Assembly: GCF_024814435.1 (NCBI RefSeq) | Contig: NZ_JANUXY010000002.1 | Location: 124,001 to 188,000, forward strand | DNA: 64,000 nt | Direction of reading: 5' to 3' | Source: Staphylococcus americanisciuri | GTDB lineage: Bacteria; Bacillota; Bacilli; Staphylococcales; Staphylococcaceae | In this document: positions 40,094-50,463 of the stretch, piece by piece | Layout: every line of letters starts with the position of its first letter | Position numbering within the stretch: position 1 is the stretch's first letter | The notes under the pieces: generated by a model | Told to the model about the DNA's origin: nothing | Databases searched by the model: none | Seen by the model: only the letters and a program-made list of their open reading frames with translations | Position numbers and translations under genes: made by a program

Positions 40094-40477
40094 TAGGATG
40101 TCTTTTCATCATTGCGTTAAGCTATGCCGAAATCAGAGTAGAAGAAAGATTCGTCTTTGCTTCCGCTCTGGTTTGTCAGTATAAATAGTATCTTTTGGAA
40201 AGTGGCATGTATCCAAACTCGTTATATAGTGACTTAGTCAAACATTTGTGATAGAGCTATATATTACGCTATGGCCATTGTATATAGGTCTTTAATAAAA
40301 TGTAAAGTTGGGATATCGATGTTTAAAATGTTGACAGCGGTTTTAGAGAGCTAAAATATAAGTTGAGTTTATACCAAATAAGATTCAAATATACTAGAAG
40401 TATGTGAAAAACAGTGAAGTGTTAAGTATTGTGCTATGAATAGGAATCATGTATCATAAAATTAATCTGAATATTAA
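40094..40477. other. Intergenic region
   Basis: No gene seen. A hairpin at 40129-40175 (AAATCAGAGTAGAAG with CTTCCGCTCTGGTTT) probably terminates azlCD. The rest is AT-rich and leads to the metX promoter and riboswitch. Confidence 0.5.
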
Positions 40478-40634
40478 AAACTTATTAAGAGAAGCCGAGG
40501 GATTTGGCCCATTGAAGCTTCAGCAACCACTTATATTAAGTACGGTGCTACAACCAACGATTAAAGTCGAATGATAAGTCATACATACGTTATAAGACTG
40601 TATCGTTGTTGGTTCAATGGTACGGTCTTTTATT
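40478..40634 (+). promoter_or_regulatory. SAM-I riboswitch of metX
   Basis: The S-box core is plain: CTTATTAAGAG, CCGAGGGA, TTGGCCC, then TGAAGC and CAGCAACC, and GGTGCTACAACC. P1 closes with GATAAG. The sequence AACCAACGA can pair with TCGTTGTTGGTT as antiterminator, competing with the terminator AAGACTGTA...TACGGTCTT plus T run (40593-40634). SAM binding would stop transcription into metX. Confidence 0.9.
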
Positions 40635-40655
40635 ATATAAAGGAGGTCACATAAA

Positions 40656-41621
40656 ATGATGAACTATATTGTAGACACGTTGCATTTAGGTGCATTTACA
40701 ACAGAGTCGGGAGAAACGATAGCAGACTTGCAATTACGTTATGAATATGTTGGTTATAAAGGACAGCCACTTGTGTTAGTATGTCATGCGTTAACTGGCA
40801 ATCATTTGACGTACGGGACAGATGATGCACCTGGATGGTGGCGGGAAATTATTGACGGTGGGTACATTCCTTTTCACGATTATCAGTTTTTAACGTTTAA
40901 TGTGATTGGCAGTCCTTTTGGTTCTAGTTCATGTGTTACGGATGATAATTTTCCAAAGCGATTGACGATTCGAGACATTGTGCGCGCCATTGAGCTAGGA
41001 GTGAAAGCGCTTGGATATAGCAAAATTGATATTTTGATAGGCGCTTCTCTCGGAGGTATGCAAGTAATGGAACTGTTATATAATCGCCAATTTGATGTCA
41101 AAAAAGCAGTTATCTTAGCAGCTACAGCGAAGACGTCCTCGTATAGTCGTGCATTTAATGAAATTGCCCGCCAAGCGATTCATATAGGTGGAGCGGAGGG
41201 ATTGAGCATTGCGAGACAACTAGGTTTTTTAACATACCGGTCGTCTAAAAGTTATGAAGCACGTTTTACACCAGATGAAGTGGTCACTTATCAGAAGTAT
41301 CAAGGAAATAAGTTTAAGCAGTCCTTCCATTTGAACAGCTATTTAACACTGCTGGACGTCTTAGATAGCCATGATATATATCGCAATCGTGCGGATGTAA
41401 GTGCGGTTTATCGCATGTTAGACACTAAAGTATTAACAATTGGTTTTGCTGATGATTTGTTATATCCAGATGATCAAGTTGCAGCAGTGGGTGAGCATTT
41501 TCGCTATCATCGTCATTTCTTCGTACCAGACAATGTAGGACACGATGGTTTCCTACTTAATTTTAATGATTGGGCACCTTATTTATATCATTTTTTAAAA
41601 GTTTCGCGTTTTCGTCGCTAA
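40656..41621 (+). CDS. metX: Homoserine O-acetyltransferase
   Basis: Alpha/beta-hydrolase enzyme of 321 residues that acetylates homoserine, the step that feeds MetI. The nucleophile elbow GASLGGMQ is near 130-137, and the catalytic His is in VPDNVGHDGFLL near the C-terminus. CHALTGNHLT forms the oxyanion region. It is shorter than proteobacterial MetX (about 370), as is usual in staphylococci. Controlled by the SAM riboswitch. Whether it uses acetyl- or succinyl-CoA cannot be read directly; acetyl is inferred from the family. Confidence 0.9.
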   Translation: MMNYIVDTLHLGAFTTESGETIADLQLRYEYVGYKGQPLVLVCHALTGNHLTYGTDDAPGWWREIIDGGYIPFHDYQFLTFNVIGSPFGSSSCVTDDNFPKRLTIRDIVRAIELGVKALGYSKIDILIGASLGGMQVMELLYNRQFDVKKAVILAATAKTSSYSRAFNEIARQAIHIGGAEGLSIARQLGFLTYRSSKSYEARFTPDEVVTYQKYQGNKFKQSFHLNSYLTLLDVLDSHDIYRNRADVSAVYRMLDTKVLTIGFADDLLYPDDQVAAVGEHFRYHRHFFVPDNVGHDGFLLNFNDWAPYLYHFLKVSRFRR

Positions 41622-41856
41622 ACTTAGACGGATATTAGACATTTTGTTATAATCAAAGGAATGATGATTAAGAAGCGATTTTGATTTGAAAAACAATTTT
41701 TGAGCTCAGCTATGTCACCTACCTTTTTGATAGAAATAGACAGTAGCATAATAGAGGTACTGCTTCATAGCATATCGGTGCAAGTCATTGTATTCACGTT
41801 ACAAAGTCTGTAAAATAAAGATTATATAGAAATAAATTAGTTTGGAAGTGGCGTTA

Positions 41857-42762
41857 TTGTTTTCAAAAATACAGTTTAAACCAATGATTCTATGTACCTT
41901 AGCATGGATGTTGGTCATCTTAGTGGTACACTTCATTCCGCTATTGGGATTGATTGTGGCGTTATTTGCGACACTCCCAGGCATTATATTGTGGCATCGT
42001 TCGATTTATTCGTTCGGTTTAAGTGCCTTGATTGTATTTATATTTGCGACATTAACAGGTAGTGTCGCTACGATGAGTTTTATGGTTATTATTTTTGCGA
42101 TTAGCGCATTGATTGGGCGTATGCTACAAATGCGTGCTTCAAAAGAGCGTATCTTATACATGTCGACATTAGTTGCGAGCACCTTAATGTTAGGTATTAT
42201 AATGATTCTTCAAAGTACGCAACAACTACCGTATGCACATGAACTTTTAGAACCTTATCAAACAGTTGTTGACCAAACAATTGCTTTACAAGACTTGGAT
42301 AAAGCATCACAAGAGGTTCTGAATGCTTCTGTTCAGCAGCTTGCCATTCAGATTCCAGGGTTGCTTGTTGTTGCTGTAGCTATTTTTATGTTTGTGACAC
42401 TTATTATTATTTGTCCTATTTTGCGTAAATTTAAGGTTGCAACGCCTGTTTTTAGACCGCTATTTCTATGGCATATGCAACGCTCTATTTTTATTATTTA
42501 TGCGATTGCATTATTGGTAGGTATTGTAACAGAGCCTGCAACGACGATGAACAGTATTAGTATTAACTTTCAAATAGTATTAGGCTTTTTACTTGTGATT
42601 CAAGGACTGAGTTTTATTCATTACGTTTGTGTAGTGAATCGTCTGCATATTAGCCTGTCAATTATTTTTGTGACATTAGGTATTATTTTCTATCCGTTAA
42701 CACGCTTGTTAGGTTTGTTAGATATAGGTTTGAACTTGAAAAGTATGATTAATAAACGATAA
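41857..42762 (+). CDS. DUF2232 (YybS-like) membrane protein
   Basis: About 301 residues with six to eight hydrophobic segments. TTG 41857 (MFSKIQFKP) is chosen because it follows GGAAGTGG and matches the usual start; the frame extends to TTG 41842. The function is unknown; the family is always found next to gdpP-rplI-dnaC in staphylococci, as here (11 bp before gdpP). It was linked to biofilm/cell-surface phenotypes only indirectly, so no role is assigned. Confidence 0.85.
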   Translation: MFSKIQFKPMILCTLAWMLVILVVHFIPLLGLIVALFATLPGIILWHRSIYSFGLSALIVFIFATLTGSVATMSFMVIIFAISALIGRMLQMRASKERILYMSTLVASTLMLGIIMILQSTQQLPYAHELLEPYQTVVDQTIALQDLDKASQEVLNASVQQLAIQIPGLLVVAVAIFMFVTLIIICPILRKFKVATPVFRPLFLWHMQRSIFIIYAIALLVGIVTEPATTMNSISINFQIVLGFLLVIQGLSFIHYVCVVNRLHISLSIIFVTLGIIFYPLTRLLGLLDIGLNLKSMINKR

Positions 42763-42773
42763 GAGGTGACAAA

Positions 42774-44741
42774 ATGAATCGTCATGCCATAAAGAAAGCA
42801 TTGGTTGTGCCCTTTTTATTGATGACACTTGCTGCAATCATTAGTGTAGGCGTACTGTTGTTATTCAACAAGATGTATGCGCTGATCGCTGGAATAGGAT
42901 TACTGTTGGTCTTGATTGTTGGCGCAGTGCTTCTGAGACGTGTGTATTGGCATTTTGATCGCTACATAGATAACTTGAGTGGCAAGATTTCATTGGGAAG
43001 TGAGCGTGCTGTTCAATCCATGCCGATGGGTCTAATCGTATTAGATGAGGCAGAACAGATTGAGTGGGTTAATCCGTTTATGACGAATCGAATTGACCGC
43101 AATGTAATCTCTGATCCAATTAATGAAGTATATCCAAATATTTTGAAGCAGTTAGAAAAAGCGAAAGAGATTGAGTTTCAAGATGGCGTATACACATATC
43201 GTGTGAAGTATTCAGAAGATGAGAAAATGTTGTATTTTCTTGATATGACAGAAGAGACAGAAATTCGTCGTGAATATGAAGACCAACAACCAATTATCGC
43301 AACGCTGTTCTTAGATAATTATGATGAAATTACGCAAAATATGAATGATACACAGCGTTCAGAGATTAACTCTATGGTAACGCGTGTCATCAGTCGTTGG
43401 GCTCAAGCACATAATGTTTATTTTAAGAGATACAGCTCAGATCAGTTCGTGGCATATTTGAACAGACGTATTTTGCGTGAAATTGAAGAAGATAAGTTTG
43501 ATATTTTAAGTGAGTTACGTGAAAAAAGTAGCGGTTACCGTGCACAGTTGACACTAAGTATCGGTGTGGGTGAAGGGTCTGAAAACTTAATTGATCTTGG
43601 TGAACTTTCACAATCCGGTCTTGACTTGGCTTTAGGACGTGGTGGTGACCAAGTGGCAATTAAAAATATTAACGGTAACGTTCGTTTCTATGGCGGTAAG
43701 ACGGATCCTATGGAAAAGCGTACGCGTGTCCGTGCACGTGTGATTTCACATGCATTGAAAGATATTTTGTTAGAAGGCGATAAGGTTATTGTAATGGGAC
43801 ATAAGCGTCCAGACCTTGACGCTATCGGGGCAGCAATCGGTGTGACTCGCTTTGCAATGATGAATAATTTAGATGCCTATATTGTATTGAATGACACAGA
43901 TATCGATCCAACATTGCAGCGGGTGATGAATGAAATTAATAAAAAACCTGAGTTGAAAGAGCGTTTCATTACATCGGATGATGCGTGGAATATGATGACA
44001 TCTAAAACGACATTGGTGATTGTTGATACACATAAACCAGAAATGGTTATTGATGAAAATATTCTTAACAAAGCGAATCGTAAAGTGGTTATCGACCATC
44101 ATCGTCGAGGTGATAGTTTCATTTCAAACCCATTGCTTGTATATATGGAGCCATATGCAAGTTCAACAGCAGAGTTAGTAACAGAGCTACTCGAGTATCA
44201 ACCGACTGAACAACGTCTAACACGACTTGAATCAACAGTAATGTACGCAGGTATTATTGTCGATACCCGAAACTTCACATTACGTACAGGGTCTCGAACA
44301 TTTGATGCGGCGAGTTATTTACGTGCACACGGTGCAGATACTATTCTCACACAGCATTTCTTAAAAGATGATATTGAGACATACATCAATCGTTCAGAAC
44401 TGATTCGTACAGTGATGTTACAAGAGAATGGCATTGCAATTGCGTATGGTGCGGATAACAAAAAATATCATCCGGTAACTGTCGCACAAGCAGCTGATGA
44501 ATTATTGAGTTTAGATGGTGTGGAAGCCTCATATGTCGTTGCTAGACGAGAAGATGACTTGGTAGGAATGTCAGCACGTTCGCTTGGTGCATTTAATGTA
44601 CAATTAACAATGGAAGCACTTGGTGGTGGTGGACACTTGACCAATGCAGCGACACAGATTAAGAATGTGACAGTAGAAGAAGCAATTCAGCGATTGAGAG
44701 AGGCAATTGCTGAACAAATTGATAGGAGTGACGAAGCATGA
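42774..44741 (+). CDS. gdpP: Cyclic-di-AMP phosphodiesterase GdpP
   Basis: 655 residues. Two N-terminal membrane helices (about 10-55), a PAS domain (about 80-160), a degenerate GGDEF domain (about 170-300), then the DHH domain with [13 protein letters not shown] and [12 protein letters not shown], and the DHHA1 domain ending [12 protein letters not shown]. It hydrolyses c-di-AMP; loss gives beta-lactam tolerance in S. aureus. All DHH/DHHA1 motifs are intact. Overlaps rplI by ATGA. Confidence 0.97.
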   Translation: MNRHAIKKALVVPFLLMTLAAIISVGVLLLFNKMYALIAGIGLLLVLIVGAVLLRRVYWHFDRYIDNLSGKISLGSERAVQSMPMGLIVLDEAEQIEWVNPFMTNRIDRNVISDPINEVYPNILKQLEKAKEIEFQDGVYTYRVKYSEDEKMLYFLDMTEETEIRREYEDQQPIIATLFLDNYDEITQNMNDTQRSEINSMVTRVISRWAQAHNVYFKRYSSDQFVAYLNRRILREIEEDKFDILSELREKSSGYRAQLTLSIGVGEGSENLIDLGELSQSGLDLALGRGGDQVAIKNINGNVRFYGGKTDPMEKRTRVRARVISHALKDILLEGDKVIVMGHKRPDLDAIGAAIGVTRFAMMNNLDAYIVLNDTDIDPTLQRVMNEINKKPELKERFITSDDAWNMMTSKTTLVIVDTHKPEMVIDENILNKANRKVVIDHHRRGDSFISNPLLVYMEPYASSTAELVTELLEYQPTEQRLTRLESTVMYAGIIVDTRNFTLRTGSRTFDAASYLRAHGADTILTQHFLKDDIETYINRSELIRTVMLQENGIAIAYGADNKKYHPVTVAQAADELLSLDGVEASYVVARREDDLVGMSARSLGAFNVQLTMEALGGGGHLTNAATQIKNVTVEEAIQRLREAIAEQIDRSDEA

Positions 44742-45184
44742 AAGTAATTTTTACACAAGATGTTAAGGGTAAAGGTAAAAAAGGTGACGTTAAGGATGTA
44801 CCTGTAGGCTATGCTAATAACTTTTTAATCAAGAATGGTTATGCGGTAGAAGCGACACCTGGAAACTTGAAACAACTAGAACAAAAAAATAAGCGCATTG
44901 AAAAAGAGAAACAACAAGAGTTTGAAGATGCAAAAGCGTTAAAAGAAAAATTAGCAACATTAGAAGTAGAAGTGAAAGCAAAATCTGGTGAAGGTGGCAA
45001 ATTGTTCGGTTCAATCAGTACTAAACAAATTGCTGAAGCGTTAAATAAACAACACGATATCAAGTTAGATAAGCGTAAAATGGACTTACCAAACGGTATT
45101 CACGCTTTAGGTTATACCAATGTACCAGTGAAATTGCACAAAGATGTAGAAGGTACGATTCGTGTTCATACAGTAGAACAATAA
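44738..45184 (+). CDS. rplI: 50S ribosomal protein L9
   Basis: L9, 148 residues: N-terminal rRNA-binding domain ([20 protein letters not shown]), a long central helix (about 40-75) and a C-terminal domain with [17 protein letters not shown]. It is coupled to gdpP by a 4-bp overlap and ends at a terminator before dnaC. Confidence 0.97.
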   Translation: MKVIFTQDVKGKGKKGDVKDVPVGYANNFLIKNGYAVEATPGNLKQLEQKNKRIEKEKQQEFEDAKALKEKLATLEVEVKAKSGEGGKLFGSISTKQIAEALNKQHDIKLDKRKMDLPNGIHALGYTNVPVKLHKDVEGTIRVHTVEQ

Positions 45185-45203
45185 TAGCGTGATGGAGCGT
45201 GTT

Positions 45204-45244
45204 AAAGGCTGGGGCATATCGACATGTTCCAGCTTTCATCTTTT
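45204..45244 (+). terminator. rplI terminator
   Basis: AAAGGCTGG (45204-45212) pairs with CCAGCTTT (45229-45236), followed by CATCTTTT. Confidence 0.65.
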
Positions 45245-45317
45245 GTATATGCCCAATATCAACATGAGCAATGTGGAAATAAGAGTGTAGGGAATGAATT
45301 CAAAGGAGGTTGTTGGC

Positions 45318-46718
45318 ATGGATGGTATGTTCGAACATAATCAGATGCCACATAGTAATGAAGCAGAACAATCTGTGTTAGGTGCGATTTTTTTAGATCC
45401 AGAGTTGATTTCAACAACGCAAGAAGTCTTATTGCCTGAATCGTTTTATCGTGCGCCACATCAACATATTTTCCGTGCCATGATGCATCTAAATGAAGAT
45501 GGTAATGAGATCGATATTGTAACCGTACTGGATCGTCTGACGCAGGATGGTGTGGTGAATGAAGCGGGAGGCGTTCAATATTTAGCAGAGATTACGTCTA
45601 GTGTACCTACAACGCGTAATATTGAGTACTATACGAATGTGGTATTTAGAGATGCGTTGAAGCGAAAGTTGATTCATACAGCGGATAGTATCGCAAGTGA
45701 TGGCTATAATGACGAACTGGATCTTGATACGATATTAAATGATGCAGAACGCCGCATTCTGGAATTGTCTTCTACACGTGAAAGCGATGGGTTCAAAGAT
45801 ATTCGTGATGTATTAGGACAAGTCTATGAGAATGCAGAACAGCTAGATCAGAACAGTGGGCAGACACCAGGTATACCTACAGGCTATCGAGATTTGGATC
45901 AGATGACAGCGGGTTTTAATCGTAATGATTTAATTATCTTAGCGGCACGTCCATCAGTAGGTAAGACTGCCTTCGCACTTAATATTGCACAGAAAGTAGC
46001 GACACATGAAGATAACTATACAGTTGGTATCTTTTCACTTGAGATGGGCGCCGATCAGTTAGCGACACGTATGATTTGTAGCTCAGGTAACGTAGACTCT
46101 AATCGCTTGAGAACAGGAACGATGACCGAAGAAGACTGGAATCGTTTTACTGTCGCTGTCGGTAAGCTATCACGTACAAAAATCTTTATAGATGATACAC
46201 CTGGAATTCGGATAACTGATATTCGTTCCAAATGTCGACGTTTAAAACAAGAACATGGCTTAGATATGATTGTAATTGACTATCTACAGTTAATTCAAGG
46301 TAGCGGGTCACGCTTGTCAGACAACCGACAACAAGAAGTCTCTGAAATCTCACGTATGTTAAAAGCGATTGCGCGTGAGCTTGAATGTCCCGTCATTGCA
46401 TTGAGTCAGTTGTCACGTGGTGTGGAGCAACGACAAGATAAACGCCCAATGATGAGTGATATTCGTGAATCAGGTTCGATCGAGCAAGATGCCGATATTG
46501 TTGCCTTCCTTTATCGTGATGACTATTATAATCGAGGCGATGGTGACGAAGATGATGACGATGCCGGATTTGAACCACAAACCAACGATGAAAATGGTGA
46601 GATAGAAATTATCATCGCCAAGCAGCGTAACGGTCCAACTGGTACAGTGAAGCTGCATTTTATGAAACAATACAACAAATTCACTGATATCGATTATGCA
46701 CATGCCGATATGGCATAA
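45318..46718 (+). CDS. dnaC: Replicative DNA helicase
   Basis: DnaB-type hexameric helicase (called DnaC in Bacillus/Staphylococcus), 466 residues. ATG 45318 is seven bases from AAAGGAGGT. The N-terminal domain covers about 1-150. The RecA-like domain has Walker A ARPSVGKTAF, MIVIDYLQLIQG and the SRGVEQRQDKRPMMSDIRESG segment. An acidic stretch (GDGDEDDDDAGF) is near 410. It ends DYAHADMA. Normal for the genus. Confidence 0.97.
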   Translation: MDGMFEHNQMPHSNEAEQSVLGAIFLDPELISTTQEVLLPESFYRAPHQHIFRAMMHLNEDGNEIDIVTVLDRLTQDGVVNEAGGVQYLAEITSSVPTTRNIEYYTNVVFRDALKRKLIHTADSIASDGYNDELDLDTILNDAERRILELSSTRESDGFKDIRDVLGQVYENAEQLDQNSGQTPGIPTGYRDLDQMTAGFNRNDLIILAARPSVGKTAFALNIAQKVATHEDNYTVGIFSLEMGADQLATRMICSSGNVDSNRLRTGTMTEEDWNRFTVAVGKLSRTKIFIDDTPGIRITDIRSKCRRLKQEHGLDMIVIDYLQLIQGSGSRLSDNRQQEVSEISRMLKAIARELECPVIALSQLSRGVEQRQDKRPMMSDIRESGSIEQDADIVAFLYRDDYYNRGDGDEDDDDAGFEPQTNDENGEIEIIIAKQRNGPTGTVKLHFMKQYNKFTDIDYAHADMA

Positions 46719-46733
46719 AAAAATAAAATTTAT

Positions 46734-46782
46734 TAAAAACCGTACTTTTAAAACTCGTTCCTCACTATAGTACGGTTTTTGT
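46734..46782 (+). terminator. dnaC terminator
   Basis: AAAACCGTACT pairs with AGTACGGTTTT, followed by TGTG after the T run. It is 18 bases past the dnaC stop codon. Confidence 0.8.
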
Positions 46783-46924
46783 GTTGTATTTAGAGGCTTT
46801 TTTTGTATTAAGTTAGGATTTTAAGTGTATCTAATATTTGCTAGATTAGCTATAAAACGCATTATTTCAACGGTTTCAGACTATCCTTTAATGAATAGTT
46901 AGATATAATTAGTGTTTGAGATGA

Positions 46925-46937
46925 ATGTTCGTTTTTT
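46925..46937 (+). promoter_or_regulatory. Possible PurR box half-site
   Basis: The reverse complement AAAAACGAACATT matches 12 of 13 positions of the PurBox AWWWCCGAACWWT. A weaker inverted partner (CCGAG) is at 46952-46956, but the spacing is shorter than usual. PurR control of purA is expected from S. aureus, yet this site is only suggestive. Confidence 0.35.
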
Positions 46938-47005
46938 CATTTGCATTCATGCCGAGTTATTGGTAGAATACATTTGGTTAATTGAGAAAACTTGGAGGTG
47001 CTCTT

Positions 47006-48292
47006 ATGTCATCAATCGTAGTAGTTGGGACACAATGGGGAGACGAAGGTAAAGGTAAGATTACGGACTTTTTAGCAGAACAAGCAGATGTGATTACACG
47101 TTTTTCAGGTGGTAATAACGCAGGTCACACAATTAAGTTTGACGGTGAAACATACAAATTGCATTTAGTGCCATCTGGTATTTTCTACAAAGAGAAGTTG
47201 TCTGTTATCGGTAATGGTGTTGTTGTAGACCCAGTTGCATTATTAAAAGAATTAGATGCTTTGAATGAACGTGGTATTGCAACAGATAATTTACGTATTT
47301 CAAACCGTGCACACGTTATCTTACCTTACCATCTGAAACAAGATGAGCTTGAGGAAGCACGTCGTGGCGATAATAAAATCGGTACAACGAAAAAAGGTAT
47401 TGGCCCAGCATACGTAGACAAAGCACAGCGCATTGGTATCCGTATGGCAGATCTTTTAGACAAAGAAGTATTTGAGAAGCGTTTAAAAGAAAATTTGGCA
47501 TACAAAAACGATTATTTCAAAGGTATGTTTAATGAGACAGCACCAACGTTTGAAGAAATTTTTGAAGAATATTACGCAGCTGGTCAACGTTTAGCGGCAT
47601 ATGTAACAGATACAGCTAAAGTTTTAGATGATGCATTCGTTGCGAAAGAGCGAGTTCTTTTTGAAGGTGCACAAGGTGTTATGTTGGATATTGACCATGG
47701 TACTTATCCATTTGTTACGTCAAGTAATCCGATTGCAGGGAATGTAACAGTAGGTGCTGGTGTAGGACCAACAAACGTATCTAAAGTTGTAGGTGTATGT
47801 AAGGCCTATACATCACGTGTTGGAGATGGTCCATTCCCGACAGAGTTATTTGATGAAGATGGTCATCATATTCGTGAGGTTGGTCGTGAGTACGGTACAA
47901 CAACAGGACGTCCACGTCGTGTTGGTTGGTTTGACTCAGTTGTATTACGTCATTCTCGTCGTGTAAGTGGTATTACAGACTTATCTATTAACTCAATCGA
48001 TGTTTTGACTGGTTTAGATACAGTTAAGATTTGTACAGCTTATGAGTTAGATGGCAAAGAAATTACAGAGTATCCAGCAAACTTAAATGACTTAAAACGT
48101 TGTAAACCTATTTTTGAAGAGTTACCAGGCTGGACAGAAGATATTACAAACGTACGTACACTAGACGAATTACCAGATAATGCGCGTCGTTATTTAGAGC
48201 GTATTTCAGAACTATGTAACGTACATATTTCGATCTTCTCAGTAGGTCCAGATCGTAATCAAACTAATGTTGTAGAGCAATTATGGGTATAA
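47006..48292 (+). CDS. purA: Adenylosuccinate synthetase
   Basis: Commits IMP to AMP synthesis using GTP and aspartate; 428 residues. ATG 47006 ([18 protein letters not shown]) follows GGAGGTGC; an upstream extension is rejected. The GDEGKGK phosphate loop, SGGNNAGHT and the [16 protein letters not shown] signature are all present. It stands alone between terminators. Confidence 0.97.
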   Translation: MSSIVVVGTQWGDEGKGKITDFLAEQADVITRFSGGNNAGHTIKFDGETYKLHLVPSGIFYKEKLSVIGNGVVVDPVALLKELDALNERGIATDNLRISNRAHVILPYHLKQDELEEARRGDNKIGTTKKGIGPAYVDKAQRIGIRMADLLDKEVFEKRLKENLAYKNDYFKGMFNETAPTFEEIFEEYYAAGQRLAAYVTDTAKVLDDAFVAKERVLFEGAQGVMLDIDHGTYPFVTSSNPIAGNVTVGAGVGPTNVSKVVGVCKAYTSRVGDGPFPTELFDEDGHHIREVGREYGTTTGRPRRVGWFDSVVLRHSRRVSGITDLSINSIDVLTGLDTVKICTAYELDGKEITEYPANLNDLKRCKPIFEELPGWTEDITNVRTLDELPDNARRYLERISELCNVHISIFSVGPDRNQTNVVEQLWV

Positions 48293-48304
48293 TATAAATG
48301 TGTG

Positions 48305-48342
48305 GTAAGTCTACCGGCAATACTGCGGGTAGACTTACTTTT
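48305..48342 (+). terminator. purA terminator
   Basis: GTAAGTCTACC pairs with GGTAGACTTAC, followed by TTTTGG. A second weak hairpin (AGCTTGAG/CTCAGGCT plus TTTTT) follows at about 48350-48377. Confidence 0.75.
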
Positions 48343-48387
48343 GGAAAGCTTGAGGTTTTATTATCTCAGGCTTTTTGATTCTATATT

Positions 48388-48449
48388 TTTTATGGTGGAA
48401 TGGCATGACTTAGCCATTCTGCCTTTTTCTTTTTAGTATGCAAAAAGCG
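48388..48449 (-). repeat. Dispersed repeat A, copy 1
   Basis: 62 bp that are the inverted copy of 49949-50010, with about three differences. It contains a hairpin (AATGGC/GCCATT) with a T-rich tail. It is oriented opposite to copy 2 and the pair flanks the yitT-tRNA block. Confidence 0.8.
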
Positions 48450-48480
48450 TACAATCACATGACTGTACGCTAAATAAAAG

Positions 48481-48570
48481 GCGGCTATTTAACCTAACTG
48501 GAACTACAATATAAACAAGACTAAACTCTTTTCACTACAGAAGATGAACAGCCTAACATCCCAGTTTTTT
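48481..48570. repeat. Dispersed repeat B, copy 2
   Basis: Resembles 15613-15705 (see that entry), with an internal gap. The shared blocks include GGCTATTTAA, AACTGGAACTACA, CTTTTCACTACAGAA and GAACAGCC. It lies in a gene-free stretch of about 350 bp (48293-48639) between purA and the YitT gene. Confidence 0.5.
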
Positions 48571-48639
48571 GATATAAAAATCTACTTACATATTTACTAC
48601 CTAACGTACTTAAGTCATAAATATGTAAATAGATTCGCT

Positions 48640-49533
48640 TTAATGAATATCGCGTTTTTTATGATTACCGCCACGAACTTCTGATACATTACCGATAGAA
48701 AGAAAGGCACGGTCATCAATTTCCATAACAATGTCTTTTAACTTAGCCTCTTCAAGACGTGTAATTACACAAAAGATAACACGCTTATCTTCGCCTGTAT
48801 AAGCACCTTCACCTTTTAAATAAGTAACGCCACGACCGAGACGTGAATTGATGGCTTCACCAATATCTTTATATGAATCGCTGATAACCCATACGGATTT
48901 GGATTCATCAAAACCAAGAAGTACGGTATCAATCATTTTAGATGCAATGAAATAAGCAACAACACTGAAAAGTGCATTTTCCCATGTGAAGACAAAGCCT
49001 GCCGCTGCAAAGATGAAAAAGTTGATAATCATCACGATTTCACCTACAGAGAAAGGGACTTTATTTTGCACGAGAATAGATAATATTTCAGTACCATCAA
49101 GCGATCCACCATATCTCAACACAATTCCGACACCAATACCAAGTACAGCACCACCAAAAATAGTGACTAAGAACTTCTCGTCAATTACTGGATCAATCGG
49201 ATGGAGCAGTACGGTAGAGATAGATAAAATAGTAATTGCATAAATAGTAGAAATAGCAAATGTTTTCCCTATCTGTTTATACCCTAAAAAGAAGAAGGGT
49301 AGGTTTAATACAAAGATAAAAAGCCCAAGATTGAATCCTGTGAGATGAGATAGAATGATTGAAATACCGACAATTCCACCATCAAGCAAATGATTGGGTA
49401 CTAGGAAGAGTTCTAAAGCCACGCCCATAAGTACGGCACCAAGCGTAATAAAGAAAAATCTTTTGATAAAATAGCTTGTACGACGCGGTTTTTCTTTCCT
49501 ATAAGATACAGTTTGTTGTTCTGTTACATCCAT
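48640..49533 (-). CDS. YitT family membrane protein (DUF161/DUF2179)
   Basis: 297 residues. Five to six hydrophobic segments between about 25 and 205 (including GGIVGISIILSHLTGFNLG and YGGSLDGTEILSILV). A soluble DUF2179 domain spans about 215-290 (AINSRLGRGVTYLKGEGAYTGEDKRVIFCVI). The transported substrate, if any, is unknown. It is on the minus strand, against most neighbours, with tRNA genes behind its start. Confidence 0.9.
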   Translation of the reverse strand: MDVTEQQTVSYRKEKPRRTSYFIKRFFFITLGAVLMGVALELFLVPNHLLDGGIVGISIILSHLTGFNLGLFIFVLNLPFFFLGYKQIGKTFAISTIYAITILSISTVLLHPIDPVIDEKFLVTIFGGAVLGIGVGIVLRYGGSLDGTEILSILVQNKVPFSVGEIVMIINFFIFAAAGFVFTWENALFSVVAYFIASKMIDTVLLGFDESKSVWVISDSYKDIGEAINSRLGRGVTYLKGEGAYTGEDKRVIFCVITRLEEAKLKDIVMEIDDRAFLSIGNVSEVRGGNHKKRDIH

Positions 49534-49638
49534 AAATTGTCCCCCTTTTAATCGTATACAAAAAATTATACAAAAAAATATAAAAAAATCTTGTCAACAG
49601 CATAAGACGATGCTATAATAATTTTTGTGTTAAAGAAC

Positions 49639-49713
49639 GGCTCCTTGGTCAAGCGGTTAAGACACCGCCCTTTCACGGCGGTAACACGGGTTCGAGTCCC
49701 GTAGGAGTCACCA
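49639..49713 (+). tRNA. tRNA-Glu (UUC)
   Basis: Cloverleaf seen: acceptor GGCTCCT/AGGAGTC, anticodon arm CCGCC CTTTCAC GGCGG with anticodon TTC, and T arm ACGGG TTCGAGT CCCGT. The CCA end is encoded (49711-49713). Confidence 0.97.
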
Positions 49714-49719
49714 TGTGAT

Positions 49720-49793
49720 GGTCCCGTAGTGGAGCGGTTTAACACGCCTGCCTGTCACGCAGGAGATCGCGGGTTCGATTCCCGTCGGGACCG
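49720..49793 (+). tRNA. tRNA-Asp (GUC)
   Basis: Acceptor GGTCCCG/CGGGACC, anticodon arm CCTGC CTGTCAC GCAGG with anticodon GTC, and T arm CGGG TTCGATT CCCG. CCA is not encoded (CTA follows), unlike the tRNA-Glu just upstream. The two are a small operon closed by a terminator. Confidence 0.97.
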
Positions 49794-49799
49794 CTAATT

Positions 49800-49827
49800 G
49801 CTCACCCAATCGGGTGAGCTTTTTTTA
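49800..49827 (+). terminator. tRNA operon terminator
   Basis: GCTCACCC (49800-49807) pairs with GGGTGAGC (49812-49819), followed by eight T. Confidence 0.9.
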
Positions 49828-49948
49828 TTATATGAAAATATAAAGTTTTATGGCTTTAATTTTGAGTCATTTTAAGATATCACTACACATAGGCGCGTTA
49901 TGTCTCCTTTAATTTGGGTTTCGGCACTTAAAATTATAGAGGCATGAG

Positions 49949-50010
49949 CGCTTTTTGCATACTAAAAAGCAAAAGGCAGAATGGCTGAGTCATGCCATCC
50001 CACCATAAAA
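49949..50010 (+). repeat. Dispersed repeat A, copy 2
   Basis: 62-bp inverted partner of 48388-48449. Homology to copy 3 (38849-38892) extends to about 50025. The inner hairpin is ATGGC/GCCAT. Confidence 0.8.
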
Positions 50011-50054
50011 GATGTAGAGCCTATTTTAGGGTTTCCCTACTAAAAACCAAAATA

Positions 50055-50195
50055 TCAAAACTGATAAAATAGCGCACTTGAAGAAAAAATAAATGCACTA
50101 AAAATACTCTCTGGAGACGGAAGTAAATAACGCAAAGTGGCAATCACTAAAACCTCTATTAAGCCAAATTTACACCAATCAATAAATCTATCCAT
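50055..50195 (-). CDS. 46-residue hydrophobic protein (hypothetical)
   Basis: Starts at ATG 50195 with AAGGGG six bases upstream. The peptide begins MDRFIDWCKFGLIEVLVIA and continues TLRYLLPSPES, then IFSAFIFSSSALFYQF. Two hydrophobic stretches (about 9-25 and 31-46) suggest a small membrane protein. I do not recognise it. It lies in a 635-bp gap between the tRNAs and walR, next to repeat A. The rest of that gap has no gene, only a hairpin ATTATGGA/TCCATAAT at 50407-50431 in the walR leader. Confidence 0.45.
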   Translation of the reverse strand: MDRFIDWCKFGLIEVLVIATLRYLLPSPESIFSAFIFSSSALFYQF

Positions 50196-50463
50196 AAAAT
50201 ACCCCTTACTGATAACCCCAACCAGTACTACTTAAAACATACTTGCCTGCCGCACCTTTTTTGGAGTTGTTGATAATTTGTGTCTTTTACAGGAATGGCA
50301 TAGATGATACAAAGGTAAAAGGATAGAATTCGCAGTATAGAAATGATACATTATAAGGTATAGGATTGTGAGCTTGAGACGATATTTAGTGATTGTCAGA
50401 TGAGGAATTATGGATGTCTCAACTCCATAATGTTGTACTAATTAAGAAATGAGGTTATGCTTT

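Noticed and set aside
46393..46703. His-rich minus-strand frames opposite dnaC
   Set aside because: Shadow frames of dnaC, produced by its acidic stretch read in reverse.
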